The notes under the pieces were generated by a model. The model did no database searches, was not told the DNA's origin, and worked only from the letters and a program-made list of their open reading frames with translations. DNA of 64,000 nucleotides from Planctomycetota bacterium. GTDB taxonomy: Bacteria; Planctomycetota; GCA-2746535. The stretch is from positions 1 to 64,000 of the forward strand of contig NVWA01000010.1 of the NCBI GenBank assembly GCA_002746535.1, given 5' to 3'. The translations under genes and the position numbers were made by a program. This document shows positions 46,401 through 55,041 of this stretch, piece after piece. The first letter of the stretch is position 1; each line of letters starts with the position of its first letter.

Positions 46401-49400
46401 CCAGGGGTAACGACAAGTGATAACGTTATAAATGTTGTGAAAGGATCTGCGTATATACATGCGAATATTGCTAATGGCACAGAAGTTTACTATATAATTG
46501 CTGCTACAAATAATGCTGGGGAAAGCTCCTCTTTGAATGAAGTGTCTGCAAAACCATTTAGCATGCCAAAATTTAATAAAGACTGGCAGGGGTTCTATCG
46601 GACAAATACAATCGCCCCATTTTATAATAACAAGATGTTTGCTGTGGTGCAGGACAGGTCCGGTAATGTTTGGTTTGGCACAAATGGCGGGATCAGTAAG
46701 TTTAATGGTGTTACTTGGACTAATTATAACTCCTTAACAAATGGTATAGAAAATAATATTATACATTCGATTTTTAGTGACAAAGATGGCGGTATTTGGT
46801 TTGCTACTAATAATGGCGTGACTTATTTTAATGGAATTATTTGGAAAACCTATACTGTTGATGACGGGCTTGCTCATAATTGGGTCTACTCTGTTATTAA
46901 GGATAATGACGGAATATTATGGGTAGGCACCTATAATGGTTTGAGTAAGTTCGATGGTACTTCTTGGACAAATTATTCAACAGCCGACGGTTTAATAAAT
47001 AAACAAGTTAATGCCATTTATTTAGATAAGACAGGTCTTTTGTGGTTTGGAACAAATGGTGGTGCGAGTAAGTTCGATGGCACTTCCTGGACAGGTTATA
47101 CGACTAGTAATGGATTGCCTAGTAATACTGTAAATACTATAAATTCTGACAGTACAGGTGCTATTTTGTTTGGGACTAATAGTGGACTAGCCAAATTTGA
47201 TGGATCTGCTTGGGTAACATACACCATAAGCGATGGACTTGGGAGTAATACTATTAATTCTCTGTGTTTAGACGAATCAGGTTTAATTTGGGCGGGTACC
47301 TCAGGCGGTTTAGGTAAATTTGACGGTTCGGTTTGGATGAACTATACAACCAGTGATGGTTTAGCCAAAAATAATGTAAAAGCTGTAATTTCAGATAATA
47401 CAGGTGTTATATGGGCTGCCACAAATGGTGGGGGTGCCAGCAGTTTTGACGGCACTTCATGGACAACATATAAATCAAAAACTGGTTTAGCCGATAATCA
47501 TATTAATTCCTTGTATGCAGACAATTCAAATTCGTTATGGATTGGAAACCATGGTGGGGTAAGTAAATTTGATGGGTCTTCTTGGACTGCATATACAACT
47601 TCAGACGGCTTGTCCAGCAACAACGTTTATTCAATTTATTCAGATAATGCAGGAGCCTTATGGTTTGGTACCAGTAATGGTGTAAGTAAGCTTGATGGCG
47701 CTACTTGGTCTACTTATGATACTGGTGATGGACTAGTTAATGATGCTGTTAGGGTTGTTTTTTTAGATAGCTCTGGGTCACTGGTTTTTGGAACAAACGG
47801 AGGTGTTAGTATTTTCGATGGGACTACCTGGCTAAACTATACAACTAGCGATGGTTTGGCTAGCAATTATATAACTTCTGGATGTGTTGACAGTGCTAAT
47901 ACCCTTTGGTTTGGCACTACTAATGGAGTTAATAAGTTTGATGGCTCTACTTGGTCAACATATAATACTAGTGATGGTTTGGCTAATAACGATGTTAATA
48001 CTGTGTATGAAGACAATGACGGTAATCTTTGGTTTGGTACTTCTGGTGGGGGTGTGAGCAAATTTGATGGGTTCACTTGGACAACCTATAATACTGGTGA
48101 TGGCTTAGCGACTAATTTTGTTTACTCTGTATATGAAGACGATGACGGCAATTTTTGGTTTGGTACTAGTTATGGTTTAAGCAAATTCGATGGCACCACT
48201 TGGACTACTTATAATACGAGTGATGGCTTATCACATTTTACCGTTTATGAAATACTTAGTGATGATAGTGGCAATCTCTGGTTTGGTACTTACGGCGGCC
48301 TTACCAAGTTTAGGCCCCATAAAATAGGTGAAAACAGATTTTACATTGACTGGATCGACACAAATGCTCAAAATGGATATGATTTAAATTTATATTATGA
48401 TACAGATATGGCAGGTTATGATGGGTCTAGCATTGTGTCAGGTATATCTGAAACGGGTACAGGTAATACGTATGCATGGGATTATTCATCAGTACCTAAT
48501 GGAACCTATTACATTTACCTTGAAATGGAAAATGGCATAAGTTCCGAAAGAGTCTATCTTGATCAAGCGATTGTTGTTAATCTGCCTGCTGTACCAGGCA
48601 ATGCGTCTGCTGCTCCTGATGATAAGAAAAATACAATTTCCTGGTCTAATTCTACAGGTGCCATCAGTTATAATATTTATTGGTCTACCTCTGCAGGTGT
48701 GACGATTAGCGATAATAAGGTTTCTAATGTTAGTAGCCCATACATTCACAAAAATTTAACAAACGCTGTTCAAATTTATTATTTAATCGCAGCTGTTAAT
48801 GCAAATGGCGAACGGTATTCTGCAGAAGTTTCAGCAGAGCCTTTTAGTGTTCCTAGTTTCAAATTAAAAGTTTGGGATTCTATTACTACAGGTAATACGA
48901 GCTTAACGCTAACAAACAATAATGTTAATGAAGTTTGCCAGGATAATGCTGGAAATTACTGGTTTGCGACATCAGATGGTGTGAGTAAGTTTGACGGTAC
49001 AAATTGGACTAATTATACAACCAAAAATGGATTGGCACATAATGACGTTTATTCTGTTTATCATGATGGATCAGGTTCTCTATGGTTTAGTACAAAGGGC
49101 GGTGTTAGTAAGTTTGATGGTGTAACCTGGACAACCTATAGTTCGACTTCAAGTGGTTTGGATAGTAATTATGTAAATACAATTGCTGCTGATAGTTCCG
49201 GTGCCCTTTGGATTTGTACTAATGGTGTGGGAATAAGTAAATTTGATGGTATTAACTGGATTAATTATAGAACAAGTGATGGACTAGCAAATAATTATGT
49301 TAGATCCATTTATTTAGATAACACAGGTGATTTATGGCTAGGTACCAGAGGTGGTGTGAGTAAATATTCCAGCGGTTCTTGGACAACATATACAACAAGC

Positions 49401-51149
49401 GATGGCTTGGTTGACGATTGGATTAACTCTATATCTTCTGACAACACAGGCGCTTTATGGTTTGGCACCAATGGTGGGGTTAGCAAGTTCGACGGTACAA
49501 CTTGGACTAATTTTACAACAAGCGATGGATTAGTTGACGATACAGTTAACTCCATCAGCTTAAATGATTCAGGAAATTTAATATTTGGAACGGATGCTGG
49601 TGTTAGTAAATATGATGGAACTACTTGGACAACCTATACGACAACAGATGGGTTGGCTAATGATGAAGTAAATACCGTCTATTTAGATAATTCAGGCGAC
49701 CTTATGTTCGGCACTAATGGGGGAGGTGCTAGCAAATTCGATGGCACCAACTGGACAACGTTTACTACAAGTGGGGGATTAGTGTTCAATATTGTATCTG
49801 CTATATATTCTGACGATAATGATAATATGTGGTTTGGCACCTATGCAGGATTGAGTAAATACGATGGTACTAATTGGACTACTTTTACAACTAATGATGG
49901 TTTGGGAAATAATGATATTCAATGTTTGCATAAAGATATTAATGGTTTCATTTGGGCTGGTACTAATGGTGGTGGTTTGAGTAAGTATGATGGTTCTGCA
50001 TGGTCTACTTTTACAACAAGTGACGGTTTAGCGAGTAATTCAGTTAGGTCAATTTCCTCTAATAGTAGAGGGGTGTTATGGGTTGGTACAGGTTATGGCG
50101 TAAGCAAATTTAATGGTTCCGCCTGGACGACCTACAGAACGAGTGATGGTTTAATTTATAATTCTACAAAGTCAGTATTTGTCAATAATGATAATGAAGT
50201 TTGGATTGGTACCTTTAACGGTGTAAGTAAATATAATGGTGTTGAATGGAGTTCTTATACTACAAGTAATGGTCTAGGTAATAACAATGTTTACTCTATT
50301 TGCTCTGACTATAATGGATCCATTTGGTTTAGTACTTTTGGTGGTGGTCTCAGTAAATACGATGGATCTTCCTGGGTAACATATAAAACTGTTAATGGTT
50401 TAGCACATAACTTTGTTTCATCATCATACTTAGATACATTCGGAATTCCGTGGTTTGGCACTTGGTCTGGAGTGAATAAATATGAAAATGATACATTGGT
50501 GAAATATAGAATAAGTGATGGCTTAGTCAATGATTATATTTTCTCTGTCTATTCTGATAAAAAAGGATCTAAGTGGTTTGGTACTAATTCGGGAGTAAGT
50601 AAATATACTCCAAAAATTTCTGGATTAAATAGTTTTAATATTGAGTGGACGGATTCAAATTCTTTAGGTGCCTATGGAATTAGTTTATATTATGACATTG
50701 ATAAGAGCGGTTTTGATGGTACTTTAATTGTTTCGTCAATTGCCGAGACGGATATAGAAAACAAATATATATGGGACACGACCTCAATACCAAGTGGCAC
50801 TTACTATGTTTATTTAGTTATAAATAATGGAACCAATACAGAGAAGGTTTATCTTGATGTTCCAGTTGTAATAGAATTGCCAGTAGTCCCCTTTGGTTTA
50901 TATGCATCATCAAGCGATACTGAAAATATTATTTCTTGGTCGAATACTTTCGGTGCGAAAACATATAATATTTATTGGTCTACAAGTCCTGGCGTAACGA
51001 CTAGTGATAATGTGATTACAAATGCTACAAGCCCTTTTACCCACTCAGGATTAACGAATGGTACGCAATATTATTATGCGGTAAGTGCCGTAAATTCTGT
51101 TGGTGAGAGCAACTTGTCGACTGAAAAAAGCTCCATTCCGTCAAATTAA
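43455..51149 (+). CDS. Giant lipoprotein with Ig/cadherin-like domains and two 14-repeat propeller blocks
   Basis: This 2564-residue protein has a signal peptide ending in LLVNC (probable lipidated cysteine). A helical region spans about 60-340, cadherin/Ig-like domains about 456-835 (one ends NGQDKILIKANDGVSDSP), and FN3 949-1035. Propeller block 1 is 1061-1625, followed by an Ig-like domain and FN3 at 1630-1800. Block 2 is 1823-2390, followed by an Ig-like domain and FN3 at 2391-2564. Each propeller block has 14 two-component-regulator propeller repeats (consensus: V-x-x-I-x-x-D-x-x-G-x-L-W-F-G-T-N-G-G). They are typical of hybrid sensors, yet no kinase follows, so it is probably a surface binding or adhesion protein. 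Confidence 0.85.
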   Translation: MKKSRHYTKLLKSILGYFLLILLVNCGSSGSVNSNGPGDPVVDTSLDDNNDSAVVVEESTEQITYVAKVALDIGGDFTFSKKSNNGKRFRQNKISKGFLDTNILEVLVYTLDDILVGSAVLDSDSLKWIIELDNENNFKIKAKISDGNNGSMFFERLLKSGFKENENIAVNESTTKILLRLVQVAGDNGKTLNEFEDVLEKELEKAEKVVQLILAGDFLKNVEETIVSNKTDTEKAMILKSGLDELIVLLSLFNVIDDRLSKLENGSLGKEFEPSQEAQFMPGGDFDPEMLTKNIPEFLSDQIDVFVNKLVSADGIKITIVENIIVINNKDDVNLIEPDSIAIDASELDALKIKNEFPKVKLHGLEGLMLEIKADQSLSLLIETTNRSNPSLYRVLVNDESVLKSELITSSTSSYLKVTGLKDGLTTVTVIDEGNSNALLSFEINVLGTDVILKPILRSDQMSVVEDTPKSFNLKEIFINHDQNLTYSWVVLTKVNAKGVVEINENILIYTPKLNVIGLDSFGVKVNNGFLDSSPVVISVFIEPENDAPALSGKTVNIVEDAEVVTINLKNLVIDPDSGQPISYLITGKPFKGIANIVDGLLSYTPNANHNGQDKILIKANDGVSDSPVAEFLINISAINDSPLITSVASSVASEGATYKYAPIANDPDVGDSLTWVLVGPPGGMTIEASSGLITWVPTDGLKGLVTFILIVKDHSGLTGSQNISILVSDINNAPVITSTPTEIAFAGIAYNYLPTKTDLDIGDTHVWSLDANSLAKGMTINSSMGAISWIPASDGSITFLSPVLTLSDSGAEPKKAIQPWSISVLVPPKITSVVANDPDDGDLVFSNNDTISINFSPGTNKPSASTKVQLDALFSFSQPLGTNYTGVWSGDSTLIITLVDVSGGSPTIGNLKLTVKASANLKNTAETSKISVAVSEVMSGDWGRVPLSPSGLVAKAADRVNYLSWNSVSEAISYKVYWSTSPGVTTSDNVINVVKGSAYIHANIANGTEVYYIIAATNNAGESSSLNEVSAKPFSMPKFNKDWQGFYRTNTIAPFYNNKMFAVVQDRSGNVWFGTNGGISKFNGVTWTNYNSLTNGIENNIIHSIFSDKDGGIWFATNNGVTYFNGIIWKTYTVDDGLAHNWVYSVIKDNDGILWVGTYNGLSKFDGTSWTNYSTADGLINKQVNAIYLDKTGLLWFGTNGGASKFDGTSWTGYTTSNGLPSNTVNTINSDSTGAILFGTNSGLAKFDGSAWVTYTISDGLGSNTINSLCLDESGLIWAGTSGGLGKFDGSVWMNYTTSDGLAKNNVKAVISDNTGVIWAATNGGGASSFDGTSWTTYKSKTGLADNHINSLYADNSNSLWIGNHGGVSKFDGSSWTAYTTSDGLSSNNVYSIYSDNAGALWFGTSNGVSKLDGATWSTYDTGDGLVNDAVRVVFLDSSGSLVFGTNGGVSIFDGTTWLNYTTSDGLASNYITSGCVDSANTLWFGTTNGVNKFDGSTWSTYNTSDGLANNDVNTVYEDNDGNLWFGTSGGGVSKFDGFTWTTYNTGDGLATNFVYSVYEDDDGNFWFGTSYGLSKFDGTTWTTYNTSDGLSHFTVYEILSDDSGNLWFGTYGGLTKFRPHKIGENRFYIDWIDTNAQNGYDLNLYYDTDMAGYDGSSIVSGISETGTGNTYAWDYSSVPNGTYYIYLEMENGISSERVYLDQAIVVNLPAVPGNASAAPDDKKNTISWSNSTGAISYNIYWSTSAGVTISDNKVSNVSSPYIHKNLTNAVQIYYLIAAVNANGERYSAEVSAEPFSVPSFKLKVWDSITTGNTSLTLTNNNVNEVCQDNAGNYWFATSDGVSKFDGTNWTNYTTKNGLAHNDVYSVYHDGSGSLWFSTKGGVSKFDGVTWTTYSSTSSGLDSNYVNTIAADSSGALWICTNGVGISKFDGINWINYRTSDGLANNYVRSIYLDNTGDLWLGTRGGVSKYSSGSWTTYTTSDGLVDDWINSISSDNTGALWFGTNGGVSKFDGTTWTNFTTSDGLVDDTVNSISLNDSGNLIFGTDAGVSKYDGTTWTTYTTTDGLANDEVNTVYLDNSGDLMFGTNGGGASKFDGTNWTTFTTSGGLVFNIVSAIYSDDNDNMWFGTYAGLSKYDGTNWTTFTTNDGLGNNDIQCLHKDINGFIWAGTNGGGLSKYDGSAWSTFTTSDGLASNSVRSISSNSRGVLWVGTGYGVSKFNGSAWTTYRTSDGLIYNSTKSVFVNNDNEVWIGTFNGVSKYNGVEWSSYTTSNGLGNNNVYSICSDYNGSIWFSTFGGGLSKYDGSSWVTYKTVNGLAHNFVSSSYLDTFGIPWFGTWSGVNKYENDTLVKYRISDGLVNDYIFSVYSDKKGSKWFGTNSGVSKYTPKISGLNSFNIEWTDSNSLGAYGISLYYDIDKSGFDGTLIVSSIAETDIENKYIWDTTSIPSGTYYVYLVINNGTNTEKVYLDVPVVIELPVVPFGLYASSSDTENIISWSNTFGAKTYNIYWSTSPGVTTSDNVITNATSPFTHSGLTNGTQYYYAVSAVNSVGESNLSTEKSSIPSN
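46635..48330 (+). repeat. Propeller block 1: 14 tandem repeats
   Basis: Fourteen units of about 41 residues follow one another with the core 'LWFGTNGGVSKFDGTTWTNY' and 'TSDGL'. The DNA is similar but not identical between units. Fourteen is the count expected for two seven-bladed propellers. Confidence 0.8.
48921..50624 (+). repeat. Propeller block 2: 14 tandem repeats
   Basis: A second set of exactly 14 units with the same core, followed by the same Ig-like and FN3 modules as block 1. This indicates that the whole module (propellers, Ig-like, FN3) was duplicated. Confidence 0.8.
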
Positions 51150-51306
51150 TTGCTAGAAGTTGTAAAAGTTTAAATAATCAGTCTCGTGTAAACCGCCTTT
51201 TCGCGAAAATTTCATCTATATCTTAGCCAATTAACCTCTTAAAATAAGGACTTATGACTAATTTTATGGATTGAAACCATTTTGTTGCCATTTTTGTGAT
51301 TATATA

Positions 51307-51334
51307 TTGACTTAAAGACTATATATAATATATT
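51307..51334 (+). promoter_or_regulatory. Sigma-70 promoter of the NAD operon
   Basis: TTGACT (51307-51312) is followed after 16 bases by TATATT (51329-51334), 35 bases before the prs-like ATG. Confidence 0.55.
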
Positions 51335-51350
51335 GTTAGTAAGACAATAT
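51330..51350. promoter_or_regulatory. Palindromic operator candidate (NrtR site)
   Basis: Arms ATATTGT and ACAATAT are perfect complements over seven bases around a seven-base centre, giving a 21-base site that overlaps the -10 and likely start of transcription. The operon's own NrtR-like protein is the obvious ligand; NrtR operators are known to be palindromes of about this length. Confidence 0.5.
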
Positions 51351-51353
51351 AAA

Positions 51354-51363
51354 AAGGAGGTAA
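51354..51363 (+). promoter_or_regulatory. Strong ribosome binding site deciding the prs-like start
   Basis: AAGGAGGTAA lies with GGAGG eight bases before the ATG at 51369 and selects it over the upstream in-frame TTG at 51333. It is one of the strongest sites in the window. Confidence 0.75.
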
Positions 51364-51368
51364 TAGCA

Positions 51369-52217
51369 ATGATACAAATTCAAAACAAATCAATTGAAAT
51401 CAAGTTGTTGGGCTTCTCAGGAGGAGAAAGGCACATTCAACTGAGTGGCTTACCAGAAGAATTAAATGCTCCTCTGGATGTTAAAACAGATCTACTAACT
51501 AGTGATGCGATCATCGATTTATTGTTGTTGGATAATGCTTTAAGTAATCATTATCATAAAAAAATATTGATGAATTTGGAGGTTCCTTACTTTCCTTATG
51601 CACGGCAAGATCGAGTTTGTGCAGAGGGGCAAGCTTATTCATTAGAGGTCATCGCTAATCTTCTTAATAGCTTAGATTTAAATAGTTTGACTGTGTGGGA
51701 TTGTCATAGTCCTGTAACTGTTGGACTGACTGGCGCTAAGAATATTTCTCCTGTCGATATTATTAAAACAAGTAAAAGTTTAATGGCAAATTTAAGAGAT
51801 GAAAAAAGTATTTTGGTTTGTCCTGATAAAGGAGCTGTTGAGCGATGCACAAGACTTAAGGAAATCCTTGGTGTTAAAGAAATTATCTATTGTGGAAAAA
51901 TACGAGCACCAGAAACAGGAAAAATTATTGGCACTGAAGTTTTGGCCGATGATCTTTCAGGCAAAACAGCCATCATTACAGACGATATCTGCGATGGAGG
52001 AAAAACATTTATTAAAATTGCTGAAGAACTAAAAAGAAAAAATGTTGATCAGGTATATCTTTATGTCACCCACGGAATCTTTAGTAAAGGCCTAGAAGTC
52101 TTTGATGGTTTGATCGACAAGATTTTTACAACAAATAGCTTCCCGCAAAAGGAAGATAAAAAATTAACAGTAATTAATTATAAACAAAATAACCTTAACA
52201 AAGGAGAAGTACGATGA
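51369..52217 (+). CDS. Prs-like PRPP-synthetase family protein (possible ADPR-PP synthetase)
   Basis: At 282 residues this is shorter than housekeeping Prs (310-320). It keeps PYFPYARQDR (canonical PYFGYARQDR) and a PRPP-loop-like VCPDKGAVERC. The sugar-phosphate loop is TDDICDGGKTF in place of DDMIDTGGT, and the loop HSPVTVGLTG replaces HAEQIQGFF. It overlaps the NadV-like gene by four bases (ATGA). It could supply PRPP for nicotinamide salvage. Alternatively it could be an ADP-ribose pyrophosphate synthetase of the phage-described NARP1 route, whose enzymes are annotated as Prs and NAMPT. Confidence 0.8.
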   Translation: MIQIQNKSIEIKLLGFSGGERHIQLSGLPEELNAPLDVKTDLLTSDAIIDLLLLDNALSNHYHKKILMNLEVPYFPYARQDRVCAEGQAYSLEVIANLLNSLDLNSLTVWDCHSPVTVGLTGAKNISPVDIIKTSKSLMANLRDEKSILVCPDKGAVERCTRLKEILGVKEIIYCGKIRAPETGKIIGTEVLADDLSGKTAIITDDICDGGKTFIKIAEELKRKNVDQVYLYVTHGIFSKGLEVFDGLIDKIFTTNSFPQKEDKKLTVINYKQNNLNKGEVR

Positions 52218-53692
52218 ATCCATTAATGGCAATCGATTTTTACAAAGCAGATCACAGAAGACAATACCCTGAAGGTACGGAGTATGTCTATTCAAATTTC
52301 ACACCAAGGTCATCTCGTTTGGCACCAGTTTTAGAAGGGTTTGATGACCGAGTCGTGTTTGTTGGTTTACAGGGGTTTATCAAATATTTTTTGATAGATT
52401 TATGGGACAAGGAATTTTTTAATAAACCGAAAGAAAAGGTTGTGGCGAAATATAAAAGGCGCATGGATACATCACTTGGTGTAGGGGCGGTTCCAGTTGA
52501 CCACATAGAGGCTTTACACGATTTAGGTTATTTACCTTTAAGAATAAAAGCTTTGCCAGAAGGTAGTCGCGTAAATATTAAAGTGCCTATGTTTACCGTG
52601 ATAAATACTATGCCAGAGTTTTTCTGGCTTACGAATTATATTGAAACCTGTATCAGTGCAGATGTTTGGAAATCTTGTACAACGGCAAGCATCGCTTATG
52701 AATATAAAAAACTATTGACGGAATTTGCTAATAAAACAGGTGCGCCTTTAGATTTTGTTGCTGTGCAGGGCCATGATTTTAGCTCTCGAGGCATGAGTGG
52801 AAATTATGATACTGGTCAATCTGGGTTTGGACACTTATCTAGTTTTATCGGAACAGATACCGTACCTGCCATTGATTATGCCGAAGATTACTATAATGCT
52901 GAAGGTGATATTATCGGAGTATCTGTCCCTGCTACAGAACACAGTGTCATGTGTATGGGTACAGAAGATAATGAGATTGAAACCTTTAAGCGTTTAATCA
53001 ATGACTTATACCCTACGGGTGTCGTCAGTATTGTCTCAGATACATGGGATTTCTGGAAGGTGCTTACTGAGTATGCTCCTGCCTTGAAAAAAGATATTCT
53101 TGCAAGAAAAGTAAATGAGCTTGGATTAGCGAAGGTTGTATTTCGACCTGATAGTGGTGATCCAGTCAAAATAATCTGTGGGGACCCCGAGGCAGAAGTT
53201 GGTAGCCCAGCCTATAAAGGTGCCGTTGAATGTTTATGGGAAATTTTCGGAGGAACCGAAACGGCGAAAGGTTTTAAAATGCTAAATGAAAGAGTTGGAT
53301 TAATTTATGGCGATTCAATTACTTTACAACGCGCCTTTGATATCTTATCCAATTTGGAGAAGAAAGGGTTCGCTTCTAGTAATATAGTCTTTGGGATTGG
53401 TAGTTACACATATCAATATACAACTAGAGATTGTTTTGGTTTTGCCATGAAAGCGACTTGGGGCCAAGTTAACGGCGAAGGTCGTGAAATATTTAAAGAT
53501 CCGGCAACGGACCGTGGCGAAAAAAAATCAGCTGTAGGTTTATTGAGAGTTGAAGAAACCGAAAATGGTTTTGAATTGTTCGATCGCCAAACGGCCGAAC
53601 AAGAGAAGCGTGGCGCCCTTGACGTTGTCTTTGAGAATGGTAAACTGATCAAAGAAACCTCATTAGCTGAAATTAGAAGATTGTTAAATTAA
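52214..53692 (+). CDS. nadV: Nicotinamide phosphoribosyltransferase (NadV/NAMPT family)
   Basis: This 492-residue protein matches NAMPT/NadV over its length: MAIDFYKADHRRQYPEGTEY at the N-terminus, HDFSSRGMSG near residue 190, TEHSVMCMG near 237, and VFRPDSGDP near 315 (phosphate/ribose site). It normally joins nicotinamide to PRPP to give NMN. It is coupled to the Prs-like gene, and the third gene is an NrtR-like regulator. If the Prs-like enzyme makes ADPR-PP, this one would instead make NAD+ directly, as reported for Namat. The sequence alone cannot decide. Confidence 0.9.
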   Translation: MNPLMAIDFYKADHRRQYPEGTEYVYSNFTPRSSRLAPVLEGFDDRVVFVGLQGFIKYFLIDLWDKEFFNKPKEKVVAKYKRRMDTSLGVGAVPVDHIEALHDLGYLPLRIKALPEGSRVNIKVPMFTVINTMPEFFWLTNYIETCISADVWKSCTTASIAYEYKKLLTEFANKTGAPLDFVAVQGHDFSSRGMSGNYDTGQSGFGHLSSFIGTDTVPAIDYAEDYYNAEGDIIGVSVPATEHSVMCMGTEDNEIETFKRLINDLYPTGVVSIVSDTWDFWKVLTEYAPALKKDILARKVNELGLAKVVFRPDSGDPVKIICGDPEAEVGSPAYKGAVECLWEIFGGTETAKGFKMLNERVGLIYGDSITLQRAFDILSNLEKKGFASSNIVFGIGSYTYQYTTRDCFGFAMKATWGQVNGEGREIFKDPATDRGEKKSAVGLLRVEETENGFELFDRQTAEQEKRGALDVVFENGKLIKETSLAEIRRLLN

Positions 53693-53716
53693 GCAACATC
53701 GTTATTAGAAAGACTC

Positions 53717-54430
53717 ATGTCATCTGACGAGAACAAGTATCTTAAGAGTTATAACATTAAAGATTATGATATTCCTCTTGCAACGGTTGACATGAGTATT
53801 TTCTCAATAATTGATGGTACGTTGAATGTCCTTTTGATTCACCGTGACACTCACCCCGAAAAAGGAAAGCTTTCGTTACCCGGGGGGTTTATCAATTTAA
53901 AGGAAGATCAGAACTTAGATGAAACCGCTCACCGAAAATTATTTGAAAAAACGGGCTTAAAGTCCCCCTATCTAGAACAAGTTGAGACTACGGGGAATGC
54001 CACCAGAGATCCTCGCGGCTGGTCGGTAACGATTCTTTATTTCGCTTTACTTGATTTTGGTAAAGTAAAAGAGAAGGCCTTAAAAGATTCAAAATGGTTT
54101 CCTGTGAATAAAGCTAAAAAAGAAAAATTAGCCTTTGATCATAATGAGTTACTTGAAAAAGCTTTTGATCGATTAAAGTCACGAACATCTTATACGGCGT
54201 TGCCCATGGCTTTGATGCCGAACTTGTTTACGCTAACAGAATTGCAGACTGTTTTTGAAATCATATTAGAAAAAAAATTGCCCATAAAATCTTTTCGTCG
54301 CAGGATATTAACAGCTGAAGTTGTTATTCCGACAGGAGAAAGCAAACTGAGCGGCAAGCGAAATGCGCAGTTGTTTAAATCAAAAGGTGTTTCTAAGGAT
54401 TTTTATTTTCAGAGACCATTGCAAGTTTAA
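53717..54430 (+). CDS. nrtR: NrtR-family transcriptional regulator (degenerate Nudix plus winged helix)
   Basis: Residues about 20-140 form a Nudix fold (LPGGFINLKEDQNLDETAHR, then KLFEKTGL). In the Nudix box the catalytic R-E and E-E pairs read RK and EK, so hydrolysis is unlikely. Residues 150-237 are the NrtR-type winged helix (YTALPMALMPNLFTLTELQTVFE). NrtR repressors of NAD metabolism bind ADP-ribose via such an inactive Nudix domain. It lies 24 bases after nadV in the same operon, and probably acts at the palindrome at 51330-51350. Confidence 0.85.
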   Translation: MSSDENKYLKSYNIKDYDIPLATVDMSIFSIIDGTLNVLLIHRDTHPEKGKLSLPGGFINLKEDQNLDETAHRKLFEKTGLKSPYLEQVETTGNATRDPRGWSVTILYFALLDFGKVKEKALKDSKWFPVNKAKKEKLAFDHNELLEKAFDRLKSRTSYTALPMALMPNLFTLTELQTVFEIILEKKLPIKSFRRRILTAEVVIPTGESKLSGKRNAQLFKSKGVSKDFYFQRPLQV

Positions 54431-54444
54431 TCGGCAAAAGTAAT

Positions 54445-55041
54445 TCAAGATTTAATTTTTTGAAGTGGGAATTCGATTGCTGTCGTATTACTTGGTAGCA
54501 TGGATGTCAACGTGACCTTCCACTTTTTAGTAAGTAGCTTAAATTGAAAGTTGCTTAATTTCTTTTTTGATTTCAATTGAACGTACTCCGCTAATATGAT
54601 TTGGCATTTTTTTAATTTTCGAGCAGCATCCCTGATTTCAAGTATAGGCGAGTGTATTAGGTCTTTCGAGTGGGAGGGGATCGTTTTATAGGATTTGATT
54701 GGAGCAATTGCCTTGATAAGCTCTAACGCTTTTGCAAATTCATTTTGTTTTAAAAGTGTTAAAGCATGGAGAGTTTTTAAGCCCTCTTTGATAATAATGC
54801 GATCCGATTTTAATTTATTTGATAGTTCAATAAATCGCATAGATTCTTTTAAGTTACCTTTACATAGAGCTTGGTACGATAATATTAAGCAGGCCTCTTT
54901 ATTCAAAGGAGTCTCTTGACCAGTATCCCCATCAATTGATATTCTGCCGCCAATTCTATCTCTTGGGTATCGGCAACTCGTCTGCAAAAGTAAAAATATG
55001 ATTAATGAGATAAGTGCTAAAGATTTAAATGATTGATTCAT
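54445..55041 (-). CDS. Small lipoprotein with helical repeats
   Basis: This 198-residue protein has a lipoprotein signal (hydrophobic 8-19, then LQTSC with Cys23). The mature part is helical with TPR-like patterns (ACLILSYQALCKGNLKESMR and LTLLKQNEFAKALELIKAI). The ATG overlaps the stop of the upstream acidic-protein gene (ATGA), so they form a two-gene unit. Such helical lipoproteins often act as scaffolds. The partner is unknown. Confidence 0.65.
   Translation of the reverse strand: MNQSFKSLALISLIIFLLLQTSCRYPRDRIGGRISIDGDTGQETPLNKEACLILSYQALCKGNLKESMRFIELSNKLKSDRIIIKEGLKTLHALTLLKQNEFAKALELIKAIAPIKSYKTIPSHSKDLIHSPILEIRDAARKLKKCQIILAEYVQLKSKKKLSNFQFKLLTKKWKVTLTSMLPSNTTAIEFPLQKIKS

Noticed and set aside
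46635..50624. Regular DNA repeats that could suggest a CRISPR array
   Set aside because: Units are 123-126 bases, in frame, diverged, and encode propeller blades; there are no identical short repeats with unique spacers.
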